DNA of 64,000 bases from an uncultured Eubacteriales bacterium (GCA_900314885.1 OMWY01000016.1:20778-84777); one strand, 5' to 3'; numbered from the stretch's first letter, positions 34,576-45,234 are shown. The notes: generated from the sequence alone by a model not told the origin. Translations and numbers: made by a program.

Positions 34576-35322
34576 TTATTTACTGAAAAATTTATCTATT
34601 TCCGCTATTATTTTCGCAGGCTCTTCCGTCTTAAGAAGATAGCCTTCAGGCTTTAGTGATAATACCGACTTTACCGACTCAGCGTCACTCTTGCCCGTCA
34701 GGAAAATGACCGGAATATTCGCGTACTCAGGCTCATCGCGAATCATACCAAGAACCTGCCTGCCGTCTACTATAGGCATCTCATAATCGAGCAATACAAG
34801 ATCGGGTATCTCAAGGGCCAGGGCCTTCATAGCTCTCGCCCCGGAATTAGCAAGGGTAATCTTGTATTTACCCTCAAGCCATCCTTTGATTTTACGAAGC
34901 ATGGTTCCAGAGTCATCGACCACAAGGATCTTCTTCTTTGAAAATACGCCGGCAAGATCCTCGCTGATTGCCCGGGCTGCTTCCTCCACATTAACAGGCC
35001 TTGTAAGCTCTGCCCTTCTCCCTGAATCAGGGAATTTCTTAAAGGCGTCGAGCTCCTTGTTGTCGCCAATAATATAATAAGGCAGGCCATGCTCATTTAT
35101 TGTATCCGAGAGAAATGTCATGACCTTCATGTCATCGACTAAATCAGGACTCCCATAAAGAATGACAGCGCTTACATCCTTCTCGGCATTTATAGCATTT
35201 ACATCAGCAGGGCACTTGATAACGTCATTCCCTGCCGCACCAAGCTTCTCGGCAAGTGAAGCAGCTATCATACTGGCACCCTTTTCTATAAGCAATATGC
35301 GGTATTTCTTATCATCAACCAT
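34576..35322 (-). CDS. Response regulator with two receiver-like domains
   Basis: A 248-residue protein. The first 110 residues form a degenerate receiver ('YRILLIEKGASMI', 'VSAVILYGSPDLVDD') that lacks the usual phospho-acceptor context. The second domain (about 128-248) is canonical: 'KILVVDDSGTMLRKI', 'DLVLLDYEMPIVDGRQVL' with the acceptor Asp, 'VIFLTGKSDAES' and Lys in 'GYLLKTEEP'. There is no output domain, so it probably signals by protein contact. It lies downstream of the broken hybrid kinase gene. Confidence 0.85.
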   Translation of the reverse strand: MVDDKKYRILLIEKGASMIAASLAEKLGAAGNDVIKCPADVNAINAEKDVSAVILYGSPDLVDDMKVMTFLSDTINEHGLPYYIIGDNKELDAFKKFPDSGRRAELTRPVNVEEAARAISEDLAGVFSKKKILVVDDSGTMLRKIKGWLEGKYKITLANSGARAMKALALEIPDLVLLDYEMPIVDGRQVLGMIRDEPEYANIPVIFLTGKSDAESVKSVLSLKPEGYLLKTEEPAKIIAEIDKFFSK

Positions 35323-35404
35323 CTCGTAAACCTCCCTGTAACCATTAATTCCTTCTTACTTAAGAATAACATTAATTGGCTGATTAATCAACATAAAAAT
35401 CACT

Positions 35405-38322
35405 TCACTGAATCTCCGCTTCCGCGATTCCTATCATTTCCTCCGCTTCAGTTATTATATCGTCACTCGCGACATCCGCCACAAGTGCCTGAAGCTTTGT
35501 TAAATGTGCCGATAATGATTCAGGCAGCTTCACGCCGGTTAATTCCTTTAACGCCGCGTCTGTCCCGTCGAGATCGAAATCATCAGCCGTAGACTTGATT
35601 TTATTAAGCAAGTCAATAATCTCATCCTTAGACGCTTCCCTCTTATCACCGTCATCATCCGCGGCAAAGCGGGCGAGCTCAGACTTCATGCCCTCGTATT
35701 CGGCGAGAACAGCCGGTGTCTCAGCATTTATAGCCTCCACGTCATTTGCGTCACCTAACTGCTCGAGATGATAGAACTTATCCCCTAGCTCCATGGCTCC
35801 TATGGTCCTGGACGTAGACTTAAGGGCATGCACCTCTATAGTGTAGTCCTTTATAAGGCCATCCTTCAGACAATCTCGGATTTTCGCGGCCTTCATATCT
35901 ATCAGCCTATAATAATCACCAAGGAAGCCCTTAAACATCTCCGCCGATCCCGAATTCTTTATGCCCTCCTTGATATCAATTCCGGCAAGCTCTGGGAAAT
36001 CGGCCGCCTCGTCATAGTCAGCATTCAGTTCGACTTTTTGCTTTTTTACCTTTTCCTTAGGCAGATATGTCTTTATCTTCTTGCAAATGTTGTTCATCTC
36101 AATAGGCTTCGGCACGAAATCGTTCATGCCCGCGGCAAGAAACTCCTCCTTGGCGCCTGCGACAGCGTTAGCCGTAAGGGCGATAATCGGAACATTTTTC
36201 ATGTAAGCGCTTTCTCGAACCCTGATTTTTTCTGTGCATTCGATACCGTCCATCTCAGGCATCATATGATCCATGAAAATGATGTCGTACCTGTCGTCGG
36301 TAATTTTACCAAGCGCTTCCTTGCCGCTCCCCGCTGTATCGATATTCATCTTTAACGGCGCAAGGAGTCCCTTCGCTACCTTGAGGTTCATCTCATTATC
36401 GTCGACTATGAGGATCTTTGCGTCAGGCGCTATAAAATCAATCGTCTCCGCATGAGTCTCAAATGTGGTGACCGTATCATGGTTAATTACCTGGCAGAAA
36501 TTAAGGGTGTAAAGCGGTTTATTTAGTGAGAATTCCTTCGCGTCAGATTCCTCTGTCATAGGATTCTTAATTAAAATGTGCCGCATCTTGCCCTTATTCG
36601 CTTCATTTTCAAGAAATTCCGAATATTCATCATGCATTGCGCTATCACAAAATATCACTTCAGGAATTTCTCCCTTTAAGGCCTCCTTAAAATCAATATA
36701 ACTAAGCCCGTACTCACGGCAAAGGGCAACAAGCGCGTCATTTAAGTAAGGTGAAGCAAATATTCCGCTCACTGTCTGTCCCTTGTTTTCTTCCCTTATT
36801 TCGGCAGCGTATTTTTCGGATGCTCTGTGTTGATAAATATCAAATGTAAATGTGCTTCCCTTGCCATAGACGGATTCCACACCTATATGGCCTCCCATCC
36901 GCTCCACAAGGCTCTTTGAGATGGCAAGACCAAGGCCCGTTCCCTCCTTCTTCCTGTTCCTCTTTGTATCAACCTGAGAAAATGATCCGAACAGTTTACC
37001 TATATCCTCTTCCTTAATTCCCTGGCCGGTATCCGCCACTTTAAAAATCATATGAATTTTGTCAGGATCATATTCACAGAAGCTATATCTCTTGAAAGAA
37101 GCCATGCCTTGATAGCTATCCTTGGCCATTCTAACGGCATACAAAGGAGACAGATAAGGCGGTGCTTACTCATATACTCATCACGCTTTAAGGCCTTATC
37201 CTGATATTTTTTTGTAAGCTCCGCAATCTGTATTTCAGCGTTTTCAGGTGAAATGCCGGTAAGTGGCGTTATAAATGTATGGAAATATTTATCTCCGATT
37301 TTCTGTGAATCGCCTATTTCACCTTCATTTACATTCAGATTACATTTTGTAAACTGATCTAATATCTCATCCGGCAGCTTGTCTCCCGGATTCAATTTCT
37401 TCAGAGAAGGAAATACAAGCTTTGCGTACCTGTTCGAATCAAGATATGCGTAGGAAGTATTTACGGTGATAAATCCATCTTCAACCTGTTCAAAAACCCG
37501 ATTGCGAGCCATATTTATTGTGCCGAAGAAATCTCCCCTCACTACGGCAACGCCTATCGCAAGCACAGATATTGAAGAAAAGACGTGTACATAATCAAAC
37601 GTAATATTTACCATCATTTTTGAAATGAGCGCAAAGGCGACAAACATCTGAGCCCACATCATAGACCTCAGATTTCTCTTCCATGCCGCAAGTCGGTTTT
37701 TACCGTACAGGTAGACCGAATATCCGAACAAAATAAACATTAGAGCTGCCGTAAAATAATAGTTAACGTAATAAAGGATCCCATAGTCAAATGTCATATA
37801 AGAGAAACCAAATTTATTATCAAAATTATAAACAATGTTATCATAGTACAGTGATGACGTCCGGTCTTCCGAAATAATCATGAGGGAGGATATTACAAGT
37901 ATGCCATACACTGCAATAGCTTTAGACAGCCTTTTAAATTCCAGATAAGAAACCATAAACATTAGATAGAAAAAGTAGAAGAGCATATTGGCCATGAGAC
38001 AGAGCTGCATGGAAAGAAAAGCGGCATCTTCGCTTTCTACGCTTATAAAAAGCGCGTACACAACATTATAAAACAGGCAAATTACGTCAGCTATTAAGAG
38101 CATAGATGACTCACGTGTCTGATATGTCTTTAGAATTATTATCATGCCGATTATCGGAATTATAACTCCCAAAATACAGATAGCCACAATATACGACGGA
38201 ATATGATATGCCCCATTGCTGATATTAACGTGCTCCACCGCGTCAGCAAGTTCCGCCCCTGCTCCCGTTGTCAAAAGAACATTCAAGAATCCAATCCGAG
38301 CCAATAATATATCCATATCCAT
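35405..38322 (-). pseudogene. Hybrid sensor histidine kinase, lacking the DHp region (7TM-HATPase-REC-HPt)
   Basis: The first part (38322-37048) encodes an N-terminal 7TM sensor, a PAS-like segment ('EQVEDGFITVNTSYAYLDSN') and reaches 'ALKRDEYMSK' where the His box should follow. Instead sequence joins, in a different frame, to the HATPase half (from about 37144: 'VADTGQGIKEEDIGKLFGSF', 'GTGLGLAISKSLVERMGG'), a degenerate receiver, a canonical receiver ('ILIVDDNEMNLKV', 'DIIFMDHMMPEMDG') and an HPt domain with 'EVHALKSTSRTIG', ending at 35405. The phospho-acceptor His and N box are absent, so a deletion of several hundred bases removed them and shifted the frame. The downstream half could still be translated from a TTG or ATG near 37129-37144. 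Confidence 0.8.
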
Positions 38323-38335
38323 GCCTCACCTTAAA

Positions 38336-39142
38336 CTAAAGTTGGATTTTTCTTCCTTTTATCAGAGTTCCGGCTTTTTTACCATCGATTATATCGAAAA
38401 TAGTCTCCGGCTCTCTGCCGTAGATTATAAGTACATCAATTCCTATTTCCGTGGCGAATTTCGCTGCGCTTATCTTGCTCTTCATACCGCCCGTGCCACG
38501 CTTGCTTCCCGCTCCACCGGCGGTTTCAGGGGCGATTTTATTTATATCATCGACTCTGTCTATTATCGTCGCCTTCGGATTCGTCCTAGGATCTGAATCA
38601 TAGAGGCCATGTATATCCGATAATATTATCAGCTTCGCCGCTCCGACGAATTTCGCTACAATCGCGGAGAGCATATCGTTGTCGCCGAAAATCCTGTCCT
38701 TGCTCATAATCTCCGCATGGCTTATGGAGTCATTTTCGTTTATTATCGGAATAATATTATTTTCTAACAGGGCCTCAAGGGTCTGAGCGAGGTTCTTCCT
38801 CTTCTCCTCGTTATCAAGGTCTTCACTTGTAAATAATATCTGTCCGACCGTCCGGCCGTATTCCATGAAGAATCTGTCGTATAAGTGAATAAGCTCGCAC
38901 TGTCCGACTGAAGCGACCGCCTGCTTTAGTCTCGTTTCCTTAGGTCGCTCAATAAGGCGCATTTTGTTGGCTCCGACAGCTATCGCTCCGGATGACACGA
39001 GGACAACCTTATAGCCCATACTTTCCACCTCGGAAAGGGTTCTCGCAAGCCTGTCTATAGCCCGTAGGTTTGTACTGCCATCATCATTTGTTATGGTTGA
39101 AGTTCCCACCTTCACTACGATAATCTTCTTATCAAGTTTCAT
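38336..39142 (-). CDS. proB: Glutamate 5-kinase
   Basis: A 268-residue amino acid kinase catalysing the first step of proline synthesis. Motifs are 'KIIVVKVGTSTITNDDGS', 'VVLVSSGAIAVGANKM', 'PIINENDSISH', 'FGDNDMLSAIVA' and 'GGMKSKISAAKFATEIG'. It ends without a PUA domain, as in many Firmicutes. ATG at 39142 follows GGAGAG. No proA is adjacent; the hybrid kinase gene begins 13 bases downstream. Confidence 0.92.
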   Translation of the reverse strand: MKLDKKIIVVKVGTSTITNDDGSTNLRAIDRLARTLSEVESMGYKVVLVSSGAIAVGANKMRLIERPKETRLKQAVASVGQCELIHLYDRFFMEYGRTVGQILFTSEDLDNEEKRKNLAQTLEALLENNIIPIINENDSISHAEIMSKDRIFGDNDMLSAIVAKFVGAAKLIILSDIHGLYDSDPRTNPKATIIDRVDDINKIAPETAGGAGSKRGTGGMKSKISAAKFATEIGIDVLIIYGREPETIFDIIDGKKAGTLIKGRKIQL

Positions 39143-39227
39143 CGTTTTCTCTCCTATATTAAGCATTTCATATTGACACCTTAATTTTAACACAAGAGAC
39201 AATAGCATTTCAACCTATATAAAAAGA

Positions 39228-39254
39228 GCAGGCATACATTTTCTGTATGCCTGC
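39228..39254 (-). terminator. Terminator of the opp operon
   Basis: GCAGGCATACA / TGTATGCCTGC with a five-base loop, followed on the minus strand by TCTTTTTATAT. It lies 45 bases after oppF and upstream of proB. Confidence 0.85.
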
Positions 39255-39298
39255 CATTATAGCAGCTACTCTGTTATAAGCTTCATGTGCTTTCCATA

Positions 39299-40633
39299 TT
39301 ATATACCCGCAAATATGAGAGTAATGAAGAATACTCCAACAATTACCGCAAGAAGGATAAATCCGGCGACAGTTCCCTTCTTTGTCATCTTGTAGTTGCG
39401 GTAGTATTTCTTTGTTTTAAATACTTCCCATAGAATAAGACCAATTATAGGGAAGAGGAAACCAAGTACTCCATACCACATATTTCCGGTATCGTGAACA
39501 GGAGCATTAATGATGTAATCTCCGCTTGAAAGCTTCGATTCAAGTGTCTTATCATCATCTTCCTCTTTTATTCTCGCAGCCTCATCATCCTTGAGCTTCT
39601 GCTCATGAGAAACTATATTAATCGACTTGATAGGCTCGCCCTTCTCACGAAGCATCTTATACTCTTCTATTTCCTTCGTATTGCCATAAACGAAATGGTT
39701 ATGCCCAATATTTACCATCTGAGGCTTATCCACACTGTAGTCATGGATTGAAGGGTCATAGGTGTATAATTCCTTATTCTTCTCAAGCTCTGGATCAGGA
39801 ATAGGAATCGCTGAAATAAGGGAATGGGTGTATGGGTGAAGTGGGAAGTTAAAGAGCTCCTCAGCGTCAGCTATTTCCACAATATTTCCCTTATAAATAA
39901 CCGCAATCCTGTCTGATATATAACGTACAATCGAAAGGTCATGCGCTATGAAAAGGTAGGTTACACCCTTTTCCTTTTGGAACTTCTTCATCAGGTTAAG
40001 GACCTGAGCTCTGATTGATACGTCGAGCGCTGAAATAGGCTCATCGGCTACAACAAGCTCCGGCTCCATAACCATAGCTCTCGCAAGACCGATTCTCTGC
40101 CTCTGGCCGCCCGAGAACTCATGAGGATAACGGGTCAGATGCTCCGGAAGAAGACCGACTTCCTTTATAATATTTTCTACTTTCTGTACACGGTCTGTCT
40201 CGTTTTCATAGAGGTGGAAATTGTACAGACCTTCAGATACAATATAATCTACGGTCGCGCGCTCATTAAGAGAAGCCGCAGGATCCTGGAAGACCATCTG
40301 TACATTCCTTATTACGTCACGGTCAAGAGACTTAGGTATCTTACCTGAAATTCTTACGCCCTTATAATCGATCTCACCGGCCGCAAGCGGGTTAACCCTG
40401 ATTACAGCACGACCGATAGTTGTCTTACCTGAACCTGACTCGCCAACAAGGGAGAAAGTCTCTCCCTTATAAATATCGAAGCTTGCGTTCTTTACAGCCT
40501 TAACCGCGTCATCGCCCTTGCCGAATGTAATATCTATATTCTTTACGGAAAGAAGGACTTCTCTTCCGTTCTCATCTATAGGACCATGGTCCGGTAAATG
40601 CGCCGGACTGGTCGTCTTATTCTTATCAGCCAC
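39299..40633 (-). CDS. oppF: Oligopeptide ABC transporter ATP-binding protein OppF with C-terminal membrane extension
   Basis: A 444-residue ATPase of the Opp/Dpp type: Walker A '[17 protein letters not shown]', Q-loop '[17 protein letters not shown]', signature '[16 protein letters not shown]', Walker B '[12 protein letters not shown]' and the oligopeptide C-terminal segment '[22 protein letters not shown]'. Beyond residue 330 it carries an unusual tail: a charged linker, then two hydrophobic segments ('[17 protein letters not shown]' and '[20 protein letters not shown]') that should anchor it in the membrane. It is the last gene of the operon. Confidence 0.92.
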   Translation of the reverse strand: MADKNKTTSPAHLPDHGPIDENGREVLLSVKNIDITFGKGDDAVKAVKNASFDIYKGETFSLVGESGSGKTTIGRAVIRVNPLAAGEIDYKGVRISGKIPKSLDRDVIRNVQMVFQDPAASLNERATVDYIVSEGLYNFHLYENETDRVQKVENIIKEVGLLPEHLTRYPHEFSGGQRQRIGLARAMVMEPELVVADEPISALDVSIRAQVLNLMKKFQKEKGVTYLFIAHDLSIVRYISDRIAVIYKGNIVEIADAEELFNFPLHPYTHSLISAIPIPDPELEKNKELYTYDPSIHDYSVDKPQMVNIGHNHFVYGNTKEIEEYKMLREKGEPIKSINIVSHEQKLKDDEAARIKEEDDDKTLESKLSSGDYIINAPVHDTGNMWYGVLGFLFPIIGLILWEVFKTKKYYRNYKMTKKGTVAGFILLAVIVGVFFITLIFAGI

Positions 40634-40686
40634 AATAAAACTCCAATTCTTTGTTTTTATACGTTCATCTGATCAAGCTTTTTGTT

Positions 40687-42432
40687 TTATATGTTGAAGG
40701 CTTGTTCGAGCTTTTCCGTAATGTTGTCTATTGCCGCAGGCTTCTCGATTTTAGGCGATCTAGGGTCAAGGAGCCATGTCTTAGCGTAATGCGTCTCTGT
40801 TACCTTAAACATAGGCGGCGACATAAGCGTATCTATCTTCATGCAGTAAGGGTTTCTCGGCGCAAACGCGTCACCCTTGATTTCATTATAAAGTGAAGGC
40901 GGCGTACCGGTTATAGAGTAAAGCTCGGTACCCTTCTGGGCAAGCTGCGGCAGGGATGAAAGGAGTGCCCATGTATATGGGTGCTTCGGGTCGTAGAAGA
41001 TTTCATTTACCTTACCGACCTCTACAATCTGGCCTGCGTACAGAACCGCTACCCTGTCAGCGATATTTGCTACAACACCTAGGTCATGAGTAATAAATAC
41101 TATGGTGTAATGTAATTCCTTCTGCAAATCCTTGATGAGCTTAAGAACCTGAGCCTGAATCGTAACATCAAGGGCCGTTGTAGGCTCATCGCAGATAAGA
41201 ATCTTAGGCTGACATGACAGGGCAATCGCGATAACGATTCTCTGCCTCATACCACCCGAGTACTGGAAAGGATAATCGTCAAACCTGTTCTCGGCATTAG
41301 GAATTCCGACCTTGTGCATCATCTCTATAGCCTTCTTACGAGCTTCGGCTTCTGAAAGATGCTGATGCTTCATGATAACAGACGTTATCTGTTTACCTAT
41401 CGTAATGATAGGATCAAGGCTTGTCATAGGATCCTGGAATACAGTAGCTATCTTGGTTCCGCGAATCTGTGTCCAGTCATCAGCGTACTTGATTCTCGCC
41501 ATATCCATGACACATGTGCCGTGAAGCTTCTCTTCTGTCTCATCGAGGTAACGAACAAAGAGAACGACCTTGCTGAATTCCTCGTTACGAACCTTAACAT
41601 CGGAGAGGTCCTTGCCGACACGCATAGCTTCTCTTAAGACCTTCAGAATCCTGCCTGTTGCGCCAACCCTCTTTTTGAAGGTATATCTTCCTACCGAAAG
41701 ATATATTTCCTTAGCGATTATCAAATTTCTCTTCTTAGTATCCTCGGAAATGCTTCCTGCAATTTCCTTTGCGTACTGAGCCTTCAAGGAAGCCATCTTA
41801 TTGTTATAATCTGATAAATAAGCTGTATCGGCAGCTAAATCAGCTTTATGCTTCTTTATAAGTTCAGCCTTCTCCTTCTGAAGAGCTTCTATCTTCTCTT
41901 CATAGGCCTTAATCTTGTCAGCGCTGGCCTTAATCTTATCTTTCTCTGTCTTAGGGTCAAATGTCTGCTTCAGGTTGACCTCTTCAACCCTGTTATAATT
42001 TAAGTCGTGAAGACGGCCCTCTATATCCTTTTCTTCCTCAGGAGTAAGGAGGCCCTTCGCTTCCTTTTCTTCCTTGAGTGCCTGCATTTTATTGTAGGTG
42101 TCGGCGCCTAATTCGAGCTTTGAATATTCATTTAGCTTATTATAAGCCTTTTCAACCTGGGACTTATTGTTAGGTACAACCGTGTCCTCAAGCTGTTTAT
42201 CATTAAATATAACCTCACCGCTATCTATAAAACCATTCGAATCAAGCATTCCGGCGAATGTCTTGGTGAATACGGACTTGCCTGAACCTGACTCACCTAC
42301 GATGGCGATAGATTCATCTTCATATATATCAAGTGAAATGCCTCTGATAGCGGTTAAAATTCTTCCGCGGACATGGAACTTAACTACCAGGTCCTTGACG
42401 GAAAGAAGTACATTCTTATCTGTATCTGACAT
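40687..42432 (-). CDS. oppD: Oligopeptide ABC transporter ATP-binding protein OppD with large internal insertion
   Basis: A 581-residue ATPase, against about 330-360 for normal OppD. Walker A '[17 protein letters not shown]' is near residue 45. An insertion of about 235 residues follows, rich in Lys, Glu and Ala with heptad-like coiled coil ('KIKAYEEKIEALQKEKAEL'). The normal fold resumes at 'GTKIATVFQDPMTSLDP' (Q-loop), then 'YSGGMRQRIVIAIAL' and Walker B 'ILICDEPTTALD'. All catalytic motifs are intact. ATG at 42432 follows AAAAGGAAAA. The inserted domain could regulate assembly or contact a partner. Confidence 0.9.
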   Translation of the reverse strand: MSDTDKNVLLSVKDLVVKFHVRGRILTAIRGISLDIYEDESIAIVGESGSGKSVFTKTFAGMLDSNGFIDSGEVIFNDKQLEDTVVPNNKSQVEKAYNKLNEYSKLELGADTYNKMQALKEEKEAKGLLTPEEEKDIEGRLHDLNYNRVEEVNLKQTFDPKTEKDKIKASADKIKAYEEKIEALQKEKAELIKKHKADLAADTAYLSDYNNKMASLKAQYAKEIAGSISEDTKKRNLIIAKEIYLSVGRYTFKKRVGATGRILKVLREAMRVGKDLSDVKVRNEEFSKVVLFVRYLDETEEKLHGTCVMDMARIKYADDWTQIRGTKIATVFQDPMTSLDPIITIGKQITSVIMKHQHLSEAEARKKAIEMMHKVGIPNAENRFDDYPFQYSGGMRQRIVIAIALSCQPKILICDEPTTALDVTIQAQVLKLIKDLQKELHYTIVFITHDLGVVANIADRVAVLYAGQIVEVGKVNEIFYDPKHPYTWALLSSLPQLAQKGTELYSITGTPPSLYNEIKGDAFAPRNPYCMKIDTLMSPPMFKVTETHYAKTWLLDPRSPKIEKPAAIDNITEKLEQAFNI

Positions 42433-42507
42433 TGTTATTTTCCTTTTCCCGCAGTACCCTTGCTTCGCAAGCACACTGCTCTTTAATAGGAGCTACAGCC
42501 CATTAGA

Positions 42508-42573
42508 ATAATCTGCTTCGCAGATTATAGGGCCTAGGCGGTGCAGTAATCTCGCTTCGCGAGATCACTGCAG
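42508..42573. repeat. Two CTTCG-loop hairpins between oppC and oppD
   Basis: ATAATCTG-CTTCG-CAGATTAT (42508-42528) and a longer stem of the form GCAGTAATCTCGC-TTC-GCGAGATCACTGC (42543-42573) lie inside the operon. They may tune oppD and oppF levels or protect upstream mRNA from 3' decay. Confidence 0.65.
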
Positions 42574-42574
42574 T

Positions 42575-43558
42575 TTACATATGAGTACGTGGATCGCTGG
42601 CATCACCGAGGTTCTGGCCTACTACGTAAAGAGTGATAGTAAGAACAGCGGCAAGCGCTACAGGGCTCCAGAACTCAAATCCCCAGCCCGGTGTAAGCAT
42701 CGCGTTCTGAGCTGAGTTAATAATCTTACCAAGAGACATCTCAGAAAGTCCCATACCAAGGTAAGCAAGGAATACCTCGTAAGAGATATATGAAGGTATG
42801 ATCTGCGCCGCGTACATAACGATAACGCTCGTAAGGACCGGAAGAATATTTCTTGTAGCAATCCTTCCCAGAGGCGTACCGAGGCACCTTGAAGCAAGGT
42901 TATACTCACGATCACGGATAATAACAACCTGAGTTCTTATAAAGTAAGCTACGAACATCCAGTCAGTGATACACATAGCAAGTACCATGGTCCAGAATGT
43001 AGGCTTGAATATAAGTACCAATACCTGCACGAGAAGGATTGTAGGTACATTTCCGACTATGTTTAACACCTCAGTCATGACTATATCGAACTTCTTACTG
43101 TAGCCCCATACGGCACCAAGAAGCACACCGATAGTCATGTTGATGAGTGTACAGATAAGTGACATAGACAGTGATATCTGAGCGCCATACCACATAGCGT
43201 CAAATGTCGACTGGCCGGCAGCGCCTGTACCAAGACATGAATGCAAGCTGAATCCGAACTTCGCTATAGCCTGCGCAGGAGAAAGGTGCTTCGAGCTTGC
43301 GTTCATAACGTTTGCGTAAGGGTCGTAATTGGTTACGGCCGGGTAGATATAAGTAAATACAAGTATGAATCCAAGTATACAGAGCATTACGATATTAAGC
43401 TTACGGCTGAAGAATACTCTGAATACCGAACGCCAGTAAGAATATCTCGGAGCTGTAATCTTCTCGGAATCGGCATCATTGTTGTCGATATGGGCGAAAA
43501 GCTGCTCATTTGTCAGACCAAACTGGCTTAAGTCTGTTAATGTTTCATTATTTTCCAT
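42575..43558 (-). CDS. oppC: Oligopeptide ABC transporter permease OppC
   Basis: A 327-residue permease. After a 60-residue cytoplasmic lead, membrane helix 1 is 'LNIVMLCILGFILVFTYIY'. The permease core with five more helices follows. The EAA loop, which contacts the ATPases, is 'EYNLASRCLGTPLGRIATRNILP'. The C-terminus 'DPRTHM' is typical. It works with OppB as the membrane channel. The start at 43558 is 25 bases downstream of oppB. Confidence 0.92.
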   Translation of the reverse strand: MENNETLTDLSQFGLTNEQLFAHIDNNDADSEKITAPRYSYWRSVFRVFFSRKLNIVMLCILGFILVFTYIYPAVTNYDPYANVMNASSKHLSPAQAIAKFGFSLHSCLGTGAAGQSTFDAMWYGAQISLSMSLICTLINMTIGVLLGAVWGYSKKFDIVMTEVLNIVGNVPTILLVQVLVLIFKPTFWTMVLAMCITDWMFVAYFIRTQVVIIRDREYNLASRCLGTPLGRIATRNILPVLTSVIVMYAAQIIPSYISYEVFLAYLGMGLSEMSLGKIINSAQNAMLTPGWGFEFWSPVALAAVLTITLYVVGQNLGDASDPRTHM

Positions 43559-43583
43559 TTTACTATCCCTGATATATTTTTAA

Positions 43584-45152
43584 TTACCTGGCCTTTGATG
43601 TGAACGAGATTCGAGGATCGACGATACTCATAAGTACATCACCAAGTATTCTCGATGTGACGGTAAGTATAGCATAGAAGAATGATACACCGACAATTAC
43701 ACCGTTATCATACATGCTTATGGCTCTCGTGAGCAGGTTACCTGCACCCGGAACTACATAAACAGATTCAGTGATAATCGCGCCGGTAAGAGCTCCCAAT
43801 ATACTTCCCGGAACACCCTGTACTATAGGGATGGACGCGTTTTTAAATATATGCTTTGAGAAGATTTCTCTTTCTGAAAGGCCTCCCGATCTTGCGAACT
43901 TTACGTAATCAGCATTCATCTGGTCAATCATGTATCTCCTGAGCCACTGCATGAGGCTTCCGATTGAAGGAAGGGAGAGTGAAACTATAGGAAGTACATA
44001 CATTAGCTTGCTTGTCGAGTCCATATCGAACGTCGTCGGCAAGCCCATAAGAGCTCCGATAGCCTTGAACATATAAATATAAGCAAGACTTGGTACCGCA
44101 AGAATAAATACTATGTAAGCTGTACCGATCTTATCAACGGCCTTGCCCTTATGCCTTGCCATGGAAATAGCAAGAGGAATACCTATAAGGTAAGCAAAGA
44201 AGACCGCGATAATACCGATAACAAAGGAATATCCAACCTTAGAGAAACCTGACTTATATGTGTCGGTTCCTGTGTATTCATCTGTAAATCTGTCCTGGGT
44301 GACCTTATTATCCTCAAGTGAATTAGCTACAAATACAGCTGTGTGAAGGTCATCGGCAGAATTCTCAACGTGCCCTGTAGGATAGACAACCTCACGAGTT
44401 ACGTAAGATCCCTGAGACACATTCATGGTAGTAAATACATCTATACCCTTATTTACAGAATATGAGGTTCCCAGATTAATCTGGAAGAGATTCTGGTGGA
44501 GATAAGGAAACTGATTGTCAAAATAAAGTAAGTACTTATGGTAAGTACCGTTTCCGATAATAGCCGGAGCGAATTTTCCGTTATATACCGGATCATGTAA
44601 TGTAAATGTAATGCCACGATTTGGCACATCCGCCTTTACCGAGTGAATAGTATCCACTGTTATAAGGTGTGTGAAATAATGCGCAAGTCTTGAAGCGAGT
44701 GATTTATTCTTATAAGCAAAATACTGCTGATGTCCGCCCTTCGCTTCCTTATTGGGAGTGGACATAATAGCCTTAAGACGAACTACCTTATAGCCCTTAG
44801 ACTTATAATATTTCTTGAACTTATCGACGTAAACCTTTACCTCGTCGCTATCCTTATCCTTGGTTCTTGCGATTCCGGTAACCTTACTCTGTTCTTCTTC
44901 TGTGAGTTCACCTTTAGCTACAAGGTCAGCAAGCCAGTCCTGATATGATACAAGGTCAACATAGCCAAACTGCTCCCATTGCGTGTACCTGTATACAACC
45001 TTAGTATTATTCGTAAGGTTGCGGTATACATCATCCTTTGCGAAAATAAGATTTCTGTCAAGCAGTGAGTAGATAAGTACCATGATAATACCTACTACTA
45101 TAAACACTGAGATGAGTCCATGGATGATTCGTCTTATAATATATTTTGCCAT
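43584..45152 (-). CDS. oppB: Oligopeptide ABC transporter permease OppB with large extracellular domain
   Basis: A 522-residue permease. Helix 1 ('IIHGLISVFIVVGIIMVLIY') is followed by an extracytoplasmic domain of about 280 residues before helix 2 ('YSFVIGIIAVFFAYLIG'). This enlarged loop resembles that of streptococcal AmiC. The EAA loop 'YVKFARSGGLSEREIFSKHIFKNA' and C-terminal 'LMSIVDPRISF' complete the family pattern. The external domain probably contacts the binding lipoprotein. Confidence 0.9.
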   Translation of the reverse strand: MAKYIIRRIIHGLISVFIVVGIIMVLIYSLLDRNLIFAKDDVYRNLTNNTKVVYRYTQWEQFGYVDLVSYQDWLADLVAKGELTEEEQSKVTGIARTKDKDSDEVKVYVDKFKKYYKSKGYKVVRLKAIMSTPNKEAKGGHQQYFAYKNKSLASRLAHYFTHLITVDTIHSVKADVPNRGITFTLHDPVYNGKFAPAIIGNGTYHKYLLYFDNQFPYLHQNLFQINLGTSYSVNKGIDVFTTMNVSQGSYVTREVVYPTGHVENSADDLHTAVFVANSLEDNKVTQDRFTDEYTGTDTYKSGFSKVGYSFVIGIIAVFFAYLIGIPLAISMARHKGKAVDKIGTAYIVFILAVPSLAYIYMFKAIGALMGLPTTFDMDSTSKLMYVLPIVSLSLPSIGSLMQWLRRYMIDQMNADYVKFARSGGLSEREIFSKHIFKNASIPIVQGVPGSILGALTGAIITESVYVVPGAGNLLTRAISMYDNGVIVGVSFFYAILTVTSRILGDVLMSIVDPRISFTSKAR

Positions 45153-45172
45153 AACAAGCCCCTAAAAACAAC

Positions 45173-45234
45173 AGAAAGATGGCGTTTCCTAAGGAACGCC
45201 TCCTAAGTGAGCCGCTCCATCGCGCCATCTTTCT
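45173..45234 (-). terminator. Hairpin/attenuator between oppA and oppB
   Basis: AGAAAGATGGCG (45173-45184) pairs with CGCCATCTTTCT (45223-45234), and an inner GGCGTT(T)CC / GG(A)AACGCC stem adds to it. On the minus strand it is followed by GTTGTTTTTAG. It probably lets oppA be made in excess of the permease, as usual for binding proteins. Confidence 0.65.
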
